A stretch of DNA of 64,000 nucleotides from Phialocephala subalpina (lineage: Eukaryota; Ascomycota; Leotiomycetes; Helotiales; Mollisiaceae): the NCBI GenBank assembly GCA_900073065.1, contig FJOG01000004.1, forward strand, positions 492,061 to 556,060. The letters run 5' to 3'. The notes beneath the pieces were generated by a model. That model was given only the letters and a program-made list of their open reading frames with translations. It was not told the DNA's origin and searched no databases. The position numbers were made by a program, and so were the translations under genes. Shown piece after piece: positions 51,801 through 61,806 of this stretch (position 1 is its first letter; each line of letters starts with the position of its first letter).

Positions 51801-53065
51801 AAGGGAATTTGTCTTCGACTCGACTTCATTTGAAACCAACTTCAACGCGTTTTCGGCGTCTTTCAAATCCCTGGTTTGGGCTTCCTTGGTAGAAGGAAAT
51901 TTCTCATGCTGTGATTGAAACTTCCTATACTCGGCCTTCCTTCGGCTCAGCCTTTGCTTTTCCGCAGACTGCTGAAATTTTAATGAAGACAGATTTGTGC
52001 ATTCACTAAGTAAGCTAAGAAGCTTTTCACCAAGTTGATTGGTGACAACTTCTTGTAGCTTGTCGTTCACTTGAAGTTGAACACTATCGGAGACAGGTGC
52101 TTGATGAGACTGTGCTTCAAAGCTGACCTTGTCTACCTGAGTAATGGCCCTTGCTTTTTCGGCGTTAGTGATGGATGAAGTCGGCTTCATTGTTGGCGAC
52201 TCAGAGCCTTGATATTCGGAACTCGTCTCTGATGCCTGTGGTGGGTCCACCTCAGGGTTGTGATCATCTGGGACTACCTCCACTTCATGTGGGTTTGGTT
52301 CGGTATTCTTGGGTATCGGATCTGAGACTTGTTGAAGTTGTAGCTGGATCGGCTCGGTGAGTTGAGGGTTTACTACAAGGGGGCTATTGTTGTTGGAAGC
52401 TAACGACTCATTAGCGTATGATCAGGTGTTCGCATTTGGTGGTAAGAGGTTTCTAAAAACTGATACAGTATTTGTAATGATGGAGGGGTGGATGAGTCAT
52501 CATGCAGTGCATAAGTCTCGGAGAAAAGTAGATACGTACCTCGCTCCTCCAATGGCGGTCGAGACCTGGCTTGTGGTATGGAATCGTAAGAACGTTTCTC
52601 TTCCACAAACGATCTTGTACTTGCTGGCGAATAAGACCCGTAAGACCTGTCTGCCCTTGCGTCCCTTGAGTCCAGGGGCGAAACCGTATCGTAGATGGGT
52701 CTGTAATTGTTTTCGTACTGTCTTCTGTCCCTCTTTCGGCGCTCTGGGCTGCGATCACGATACGGAGGAGATTGTGGTCTAGGAGATGCTGATCTCGGCC
52801 TATACGTGTCCCATGTATCTCGTGAGTCGCGTCGTTCTCGTCGTTCTCGTGAATCGTCCTGAGCGCGTCGACCACCGCGTGGAGCACCTCCACCTCTACC
52901 ACCTCTACTACCAGTATTTTTTATCTTGATTTGTTCTGCACGTGGGCCAGAAGGAGGAGATGCCGCGGAATAGACCGGTGGCATGGCGTTGGGGTTTTGG
53001 GCAGGCGGAGAATTGAGGAAGTCTCGGGGGAGGAACTTTCTCTTCTTGTTTTTCTTCGAAGTCAT
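48813..53065 (-). CDS. Large SR/coiled-coil protein, 1352 aa, three exons
   Basis: Exons: 53065-52540, 52399-49075 and 49020-48813, total 4059 nt. Exon 1 is MTSKKNKKRKFLPRDFLN, then RGG-like GSRGGRGGGAPRGGRRAQDD and Arg/Ser/Asp-rich sequence (SR-like). Exon 2 encodes a long predicted coiled coil (EKRLAKVEKTCEGYAYLLEE, LYRELEAKHSQLAKSHEDEK). Within it, at 50998-51186, lie nine consecutive seven-residue units of the form (S/P)LxGKVD. The coil is followed by Ser/Pro-rich, lysine-rich disordered sequence with two copies of NRLNSPAGSVSSTN. The second intron (49021-49074) removes an apparent early stop after SDSESDE. It joins PISPLKKSVKGSVNV and an end HVIDLVSDSDDE, which resembles a SUMO-interacting motif. 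A nuclear structural or scaffolding role is plausible but unproven; the family was not recognised. It diverges from RVB2. Confidence 0.75.
50998..51186 (-). repeat. Nine 21-bp (7-aa) coding repeats
   Basis: Units read SLLGKVD, PLIGKVD, SLIGKVD, PLAGQLD, SLAGQVD, SQVGKIN, PLVGKVD, SLVGKID, SQAGKVS. First residues alternate mostly S/P. The seven-residue period matches a coiled-coil heptad, but Gly and Pro in every unit argue for a flexible or beta-like repeat. Confidence 0.85.
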
Positions 53066-53839
53066 AGAGGGTGAGCGCTCTTGCCTGTAGAAGATGAGCC
53101 GTTAGCGAAGAGCTATCAACCAAAGGTGAGTGGCAGGTTCCAACGAAGGTGAAGTCTTCCTCGTTGCAATGTAGCTTTCGCATACGCGTGCATAAGTGGC
53201 AGTTTGGAAGAAACCTTTATTGTCGCCACCGACTAGGCACATTGAAACGGCTATCAACGTACCCTTTAGCAAGCTCTCCGCTTGATACCAGTTACCAATC
53301 CGCCTCGCAGACGATAGTATGCTAGCATCATCAGTAGCAGATATGAAGGACCACGTCTCTTTGCTGGGGGTCTGCTCAATGATCGTGTTCGAGGAACTCC
53401 CAAACGTGAGAGTAATGCAACTAATGTAGTTGACTGCGCGTAATGGCGCTCAACGTATCAAAGGCTTATGCACAAAAAAAAGAATGTACTGCGTTGAGAA
53501 AAGAACGTTTACAATTGACGTATTGACTCCAACTTCAACGCGCTGTCGGTCAAAGCGAGGTGCGTCAGAAGGTTTAGAAAGTTCTTGGATAAATTCACTC
53601 TATTTAACCTCGACCCCTGTCCACGATAAGCGATACCGCTACTAGAACTCTAAATAGAGTGAGAAATCATCCGGGAGTGGTTAGAGTATAAATAAGTCGA
53701 GGCCTGTGTTCACTTGTGCCACACCTCAAACAAATTAATCTTTTGAAGCTCAATCCCCAGCACCGACACTAACGCGACTTCGTCATTTTGCGCGTACCAA
53801 CTCACTACACTTTCTTAGCAACCTTGCAAATCTTCCAAA
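53066..53839. promoter_or_regulatory. Divergent promoter of coiled-coil gene and RVB2
   Basis: 774 bp between divergent starts. The RVB2 side has a CT/CA-rich leader (53700-53839). Short ORFs here have no recognised content. Confidence 0.4.
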
Positions 53840-55354
<1,515 letters not shown>

Positions 55355-55523
55355 ATTGATATCTGGCGTTCGGAGCGTATGTGAAGGAATAAAAGTTAAG
55401 ATAATTGTACAAGTAGTTGGCGGCGCAAGTGGCATTCTGAGCAAATTACGAAGAATGAATGGCACGATAGGCTTCTAGCAATTCATGCCATATGATTTTA
55501 CATTTTTGGGTATCTTGATCTAC

Positions 55524-56963
55524 TCATACAAAGTCCACTATTCTACTCCACGGACCTTCATCGCCTGCTTTTCTGAATTCCACCCCTTCGCCGAAATAGC
55601 CAGCGTCCTGCCAGGCTACCATAGTTGCACCATCGTATGGACCTTGCTTAGCAGCACCATCGCGTCCATCTATCCATCTGTATTCCCACATCTTGACAGG
55701 TCTTAATCCATCAGGACCTACTTCGGGCTCAGGTGCTGGTGGTTCAACCCAGTCTTCACCAGATTCTCGTCGATACTGCCTAATGAGCATTTCTCTCTCC
55801 TGCTCGTAGATCTCGGTTTGGCCTCTTGTGAGTAGCTGATCGGCTGCACCAGTGATAGCATCAACTGCTTCTCGAATCTTGACTTGTTCTGGGTCCTCGA
55901 CGGGCTTCGCTGTATCGACATCCATAGCATCATCACCATTCTGCTTCTGCTTCTTCAGCTTCCACTTTGGGACCTTCTTCGTTTTCGTCTGCCCCTTGCC
56001 TAATCTCGCCAGTGCTTCCAGAACCGTTTCGCCCTTCTCCAATCGTAATATAAGTGTTCGTAGGATGTCTGGTAAGAGCAGTGCATCATCTGCAAGCCTC
56101 TTCTGCCGTAGTTCTGCTTCTCTTTTCTCGTGTGCCTCTGCCGCTTTCTTCATGTCCTTCTTCCCAATGCCTTCCAGCCAGGAATCGTGCTTCGCATCCG
56201 GATCTGCAGCTTTCCTCACAAAGTTTCCCGCTTCATCGAATCGTCCTTCTTCCTGCTCTGCCTTCATATTGAACGCATCAACCTTCGGTGCATTCCTCTT
56301 CAGACCTCCAGCACCAACCTCCTCATCGACATCCTCCTCCAACGCCGCCAAAGCAGCTTCTTCCTCATCCTCGCTACTCTCGTGATCGTCCATCGCGTGC
56401 GTAGAAAGCTTGCCCTTCGGATCCAGTGCAAAGTTCGCAGACACATGCCCACCACTCTTACTACTCTCCACCTGTCCCTCAATCTCATCCTCCTCCATAA
56501 ACCTCACAGCCTTCCCCTTCTTCCCCTTTGCTGCTTCTCCCCCCTCCTCATCCCCAGCATCCTCCTCCTCCAAATCTCCAAACATATCATCATCCTCCTC
56601 CATCTCACTCTTCCCTTGTCCCCCTTGGCCTTTCTTCCCATAATCAAAAGCATCCTCCAAATTCACTTCTCCCTTCTTTCCCTTCGCTCTCTCTTCTGCC
56701 CTAGCATTGAAGTCATCGTTGTCGGAATCGGAATCGTAGCCATCTAGATTGACAGCTCCGCGTTTAGTAGCAGCGCCAGAACCGATCACGTCGGCTTCGA
56801 GGACTGCATCTTCTTCTGGGGCGTCGGGGGCGAGAGCTGAGGGGTTGCGGATGTCGAATTTGGGTTTTTTGGTTGAGGGGCCATCTTGTGATTCTCCGTG
56901 ATGCTGGCGGGCGAATTGTTCGCCTGCTCGTTTTGGACGGGCTGCTGAGTAGCGGGAGGACAT
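55524..56963 (-). CDS. LIN1: LIN1/CD2BP2-like GYF-domain protein, 479 aa
   Basis: Single exon. The N-terminus is basic and disordered (SSRYSAARPKRAGEQF), with KRGAVNLDGYDSDSDNDDFN (the LIN1 signature region) and acidic stretches. A long helical middle carries RTLILRLEKGETVLEALARL. The C-terminal GYF domain has MWEYRWIDGR, QGPYDGATMVAWQDAGYF and VEFRKAG. LIN1/CD2BP2 (U5-52K) associates with the U5 snRNP/tri-snRNP precursor and binds Pro-rich ligands through GYF. Length and domain order fit. It ends 170 bases from the RVB2 3' end (convergent) and its promoter is shared with UFD1 (divergent, about 250 bp). Several long antisense ORFs overlap it; they are shadows of its biased codons. Confidence 0.9.
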   Translation of the reverse strand: MSSRYSAARPKRAGEQFARQHHGESQDGPSTKKPKFDIRNPSALAPDAPEEDAVLEADVIGSGAATKRGAVNLDGYDSDSDNDDFNARAEERAKGKKGEVNLEDAFDYGKKGQGGQGKSEMEEDDDMFGDLEEEDAGDEEGGEAAKGKKGKAVRFMEEDEIEGQVESSKSGGHVSANFALDPKGKLSTHAMDDHESSEDEEEAALAALEEDVDEEVGAGGLKRNAPKVDAFNMKAEQEEGRFDEAGNFVRKAADPDAKHDSWLEGIGKKDMKKAAEAHEKREAELRQKRLADDALLLPDILRTLILRLEKGETVLEALARLGKGQTKTKKVPKWKLKKQKQNGDDAMDVDTAKPVEDPEQVKIREAVDAITGAADQLLTRGQTEIYEQEREMLIRQYRRESGEDWVEPPAPEPEVGPDGLRPVKMWEYRWIDGRDGAAKQGPYDGATMVAWQDAGYFGEGVEFRKAGDEGPWSRIVDFV

Positions 56964-57214
56964 TTTGGTGGTTTAGAATGTCATGAAGTTGTGAATTGGG
57001 CTGGCTGTGACTGAGGTTTGTTGGTATGTCCAAGGCTGCGGTAGAATCTCGGGGCTAAAATGAGCTTCAATGCCCCTCAGGCACAGCCGAACGTCATCCC
57101 GTTGTGACCTGGAACGTTCTTTTTGGACCAGCTATCTTGTGAACATACTCTTCGACCACATTTTCGCAAATCCTTTAACTCTTCTTTAATTCTTCCCTAC
57201 ATACACACATCAAG
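56964..57214. promoter_or_regulatory. Divergent promoter of LIN1 and UFD1
   Basis: Only 251 bp separate the two starts, so some control elements are probably shared. Nothing more specific is visible. Confidence 0.4.
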
Positions 57215-58497
57215 ATGGCAAATACTCACCAATGTCCCCGACGTGCGCAGACGCTGACAAGAACAGTCTTGGGGTGGAAGCTACTACGAGGGCGATGACC
57301 CAGTCGCCATGTACAATATGCTGCAACGAGGCGGCATGCGAGGCCCTCCAAAGCGCTTTGATGAATACTATCGCTGCTACCCAACCGTCATGCTCCCCGG
57401 TCCCGAACGAGAAGACCTAAACTATGGCGGAAAGATCATCATGCCTGCTTCTGCCCTGGAGAAGCTCACTCGACTACATATCACATACCCCATGCTGTTT
57501 GAGATCCAGCGAGAGAACAGAACTACGCACTGTGGTGTCTTGGAGTTCATCGCCGAGGAAGGAAAGGTCTATCTGCCACATTGGGTATGTTGCTCTCTCT
57601 GGTTGGTTGGGTATAATGTCTAACATGGGATAGATGATGCAAACACTCTTCGTCGAAACTGGTGACCTTATCCAAATCAAGTCTACAGATCTGCCACCCG
57701 CGTCCCTCGTCAAATTGCAAGCCCAACATGTCAACTTCCTCGAAATCAGCGACCCGAAAGCCGTTCTCGAGAAAGCCTTCCGCCAGTTCGCCACGGTCAC
57801 AAAAGGTGACATCTTCTCCTTCAAATACAACGATACCGTCTACGATGTTGCTGTCTTAGAAGTCGAGCCTCCAAGCGATAAGATGGGTGTTAGTATGCTA
57901 GAGACAGATGTCAAGGTTGATTTCGAAGCTCCACTCGGATATGTTGACCCTCCTAAGACTGCTCGATCGAGTGGTACATCTACACCGAGATCAGTGGCTG
58001 GCCTGCCAACTGGTGGAATGCTGCATAGTCAGGGAACCATGGCACAAGCTATCAACTACGATGCTATTGCTCCCTCTTCCAACGCAGCTCTCGCAGGTCA
58101 AAAGGCCGTATCCTCGAACTTCCTTCTTGGTGGACAGAAGCTCTCTTCCAAGAAAGGTGGAAAGGCTCCCACACCCAAACCCTCGACTCCAGTAGCAGGC
58201 GCCAGCAGCAATGCCCCGAAGCCAACCGTCATCAGAAGAACCAACGGTCCGCAACCACTTCGATTACCACCCAACAAGCTATTCTTCGGATACGAGATCA
58301 AGCCCGTCAAGACGCAAGCAGACAAGGACAAGGAGAACGCTGAAGCCGCCCAACCACACTTCGCAGGTCAAGGACAGACGTTGAGAGGTGGTGTTAAGAG
58401 AAAGGGCGATAGTGATAAGGAGAAGGAGAAGGCCCCTGAGGAGAAGAAGCCTGATCCTAGTTTTGGAAGACGGTTGGATGGGCGGAAGGTCACATAA
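57215..58497 (+). CDS. UFD1: Ubiquitin fusion degradation protein UFD1, 394 aa
   Basis: Exons 57215-57217 (ATG only), 57267-57584 and 57634-58497 total 1185 nt. N-terminal UFD1 domain: SWGGSYYEGDDPVAMYNMLQ, RGGMRGPPKRFDEYYRCYPT, DLNYGGKIIMPASALEKLTR, ITYPMLFEIQRENRTTHCGV, LPHWMMQTLFVETGDLIQIK and FRQFATVTKGDIFSFKYNDT. The second half binds Npl4/Cdc48: LPPNKLFFGYEIKP and a disordered end. Works with Npl4 and Cdc48/p97 in extracting ubiquitinated substrates (ERAD). The first intron has a GC donor (ATG|GCAAAT) and AG acceptor, 49 nt, and restores the usual MSWGGSYY start. Translation from the unspliced ATG would be out of frame. Second intron 57585-57633 is ordinary GT-AG. Confidence 0.9.
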
Positions 58498-59181
58498 TCC
58501 CGCATACACTGGAGCACAAAATACACATGGAGCGGACAGTATCTTTCCAGATTGCACAGATAGGAATGGCGTTTGTAGAGCGTGGGAAGGTTGCGTTGGC
58601 GTTCATTTGGTTTCGGAAGGGGTGGCTGGGATATACGGTGCTGCTTTGATGAGCGTCAGCTCAGGATCAGCAAGAATACGATATTTTGACATTCTGTCCT
58701 GGATTTGTTGCCAGTGTCCTCAATCTCCCGCCTTGCCTGCACTTTCTCATGCTGGGCTGGGCTGTGCAGGTCATCTTGACCAACCAGCGGCTTTCCTTGA
58801 GCGAAAAGTGGCCCAGAAAGTCCAGGCAAACCTGATGGATCGGGTGTGTGATTATACTTCTACTAGCTCTATAATGTCGTTCAGTAGGACCTTCTCACAA
58901 GTGTGACCATCTTACAGTACAATGAAATCTTGTTTTCAGGCTGTTGATTTTGATTTGCGAAATATCTTGCAACAAGTTGAAACTCACCACATTACATTAC
59001 ATCACATCATTTAAGTCGGTTGAACCATTTCTATGATACACTGATGACTATTGCTATGCATTCTAGAAATGGGAATAGGTTACGAAGACTTGTCAAAACT
59101 TTCTCAAGTTGAAAGACTCGAATTTGGGAGATCTCTTGCTTTCCACACTTACCACATGAGTAGGTTGTAATACATGATACA
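58498..59181. other. Intergenic region
   Basis: 3' flanks of UFD1 and of the amidoligase-type gene. A C-rich ORF overlapping 58388-58906 continues UFD1 sequence in another frame and is not a gene. Nothing else seen. Confidence 0.5.
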
Positions 59182-61368
59182 TCATGGCGACCTCCTGTCT
59201 ATAACCCATTCCGGCACATATGACGTGAGGATCATGTTCTCCCAAAGCTCGAAAGATTCTCTTCTTCCCCTTTTTGACATCAAAATCGCTGCCAACGCAT
59301 CTTTCCATATCTCCAGCAGTCCCGTCCCAGAGTTGTTCAACACCTTCTCAAGATTATCTAGCCCCTGCTGTTGCGTGTAGTCCAAGCCGCCTGGATCGCT
59401 ATGAGCGATAGCAGCCAACGCTCTCGCCTTATCTTCATCACCTCCGTGGATGTGGTTGAATACAATTCTTACCATCCGATCAACAAGTGCCTGGCCTCTC
59501 AATGGAACCGGGTTTACCGGTTCTTCTCCTGGCACCACCCCGAATCTCGGATGATTGAGTGTGGTATCGGATGGAAGGACCCCTGTCCTGATACGAGTTT
59601 GTTCTCGATAATAGTTGTCATCCATTTCTTTCCCGGTGTCCTCTCCTTCTTTCCTCTTCTGGATCCTCCAGTCGATGAGGTGTTGCTCTCTTGTTCTTGC
59701 GTTCTGCCAGTCCATAGCTTGTTGGTGGTTCAGATGCTCTGGGTCGAGATACGAGTCGCGCATTTGGCGGAAGTGTGCTATACCTTCTGCTGGAAACCCG
59801 ATCAAATCTAAGATGCTTTGGTTGGGCAGATCATCGACGAAGCTGTCTTGGGTAAAGTGCCCTGTATGCTTAATTCTCACATCGTTTTGTGCGAGGTAGT
59901 ATGCGAATCGGACAAGCTTGCCTAAGAATCGTACCCCTGTTCATGGTGAGTTAGCCTATAGTTCTCGAGCCATTACAATTGTTGAACAGTTTTATAAACA
60001 AGACAACGCATAATACTTAAGATGAAGGAATGTGAAAGGAGAATGACTTACACCAGGCTATAGTCTCGGGATCCATGGTCCCATGATGATGTCGGAATTC
60101 AATGGTGAAAGGCTTGTTGTCCCTCGCCAACGACAGGTTAACAGAAACCCAGTTTCTGAGACCGACAGTTGCACCGGTATTCGTTGAACTGTTTCCAACT
60201 GACATCGAGGGCTCGCCAACAGCACCAATCCCATACCCTGAAATCGGCCCAACCCATTCACCACACGACCATCCACTAATTTTCGTCTTCAACTCCTGCA
60301 TATTCGTTGCTGCATAACACATATCCGCAAACAAACTCGGCGTATACCTCAATCCAGGCAACAGCTGGATATCTTTCTTATCATCGGTATAGGCGAGTCT
60401 CTCTTTCTCCATCCCTCTTCGAAGTTGCTTACACCAATTGCTGTAGCGCTGAGATATTGGAAGCCAGGACTCGATCTCAGTCTCGAAAATGCCGTACAAG
60501 ATACAAACATTTTTCGCGACATCTAATGAGATGGTGTCGTCTTTGATGACGAAATGGACGTGTATATGCGTCTCGCCACCGAACCACGCTCCTTGGTTGC
60601 GATTTTCGTCGAATGTCAAGTCAGTATTCAGTTGCTGCAATTGAGCATACCAGCTCCGCATATCATCGAAGTTCAAAACCGCAGACACGAGCTCGGCACC
60701 TAGAACTCGATATCGATGCGCTTCAAGTTTGGTAATGAGAAGCTGTGGAACCAGGTCCCTGTCTCTCTTGGTAAGATGCTGTCGTCGCTTGTAAGATGCC
60801 ATTTCGTTGTATCTGGTGAGCTTTTCGGGGGATCTATTCTGATATCACCCAGAACCGACGGTGTATCAAGGGAATACCGAGTCGCATGACTGAGATACGC
60901 CCTCAGGTATCCCAGCAGCTTCAACCTCTCTAGGACATCTTCAGATGAGTGCGTGTCCTGCGTTGACTCCGACTGCTTTGAAGTTCTTGTGGGACTAGGC
61001 GGTATATTAGGCTCTGGAATTGAAAGTGCAAGTGGAGGTGTTGGGAGAGCGGCAAGCGCGTCCCGGTATTCCTGATCTCTTCTTTGAAGGATGGACATGT
61101 GTTCGTCTCGGGCTTGTAGGGTGGCGGCGTTGAGATTGGCGGGGTAGTCGTTGGGGTTGTCTGCGTCGCTTGGGATGGCGTTCTTGATCCAGGCTTTGTA
61201 CATCCATTTTCTGACTGCGAGGTTTAATTCTATTTCGAGACCGAATGTCAATTCGGGGATGTTGTCGGAAAGTGGAATTGGGGCTGGATCGGGGCTTGAA
61301 TTTGAGTCATTAGCTGGAGTTGGATCAGGGGCGCTGCCCTCGCCACTTCCACTTGCCGGGGAAGCCAT
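59182..61368 (-). CDS. Putative amidoligase (Amidoligase_2-like), one frame break
   Basis: Exon 1 reads from 61368: after a Ser/Pro-rich 36 residues comes LTFGLEIELNL, the opening Glu motif of the amidoligase fold. It continues to SILPRETGTWFHSFSLPNLK and stops near 60700. Family sequence continues one frame over with GAELVSAVLNFDDMR, GGETHIHVHFVIKDD (HIHVH motif) and TIEFRHHHGTMDPETIAWC. A GT-AG intron (60051-59937) leads to WVRFLGKLVRFAYYLAQ and an Arg/Glu-rich end at 59182. Bacterial and fungal members are ATP-grasp-unrelated COOH-NH2 ligase-like enzymes, activity unproven in fungi. One base appears missing near 60700-60712 (after IDIEF). A splice cannot explain it with usable sites. Sequencing indel or true mutation are both possible. 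Confidence 0.6.
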
Positions 61369-61806
61369 AGTGATGGTTCTATTTTAGCTCTCTTCAATAT
61401 GAATGTTCCGTGGCGAGGATGAACATAGACTTTCGGAGGACATGTTGTCGGGTTCGGGAACAATGAGTCCATTTCCGGCAAGGGTCATTGATTCTCAAAG
61501 GTTAGTTCTTGATGCCTTCATGGGATCGCATCTGTTAACAAAGAGCCTAGTCGGACATCGACAATTGCCCGAATGGGGAAGTCAAAGGAGCTTCCCAATG
61601 CGGCTGGCCAAGATCCAGCCCCGCTTGCCGGCGGTAAACCTCACAAATGCGCCCCTACGGCGTACTAGTAAGCTACTTTTCCTATACTCGCAATACTTCG
61701 CCAGGTTGCTACTTCACTTTCATTGGCATGGAACATGAAAGCAACAATCTATGCTCGAATTGAATTCAATAGCTAACAGTCCCAGAACCTCAGCAGATAA
61801 TTGTAA
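61369..61806. other. Intergenic region
   Basis: Promoter of the amidoligase-like gene and 3' flank of the edge gene. An ORF at 61403-61738 has no recognised content. Confidence 0.4.

Noticed and set aside
55852..56747. Long antisense ORFs opposite LIN1
   Set aside because: They mirror the biased Glu/Lys/Asp codons of LIN1 and have Ser/Leu-rich non-protein-like composition.
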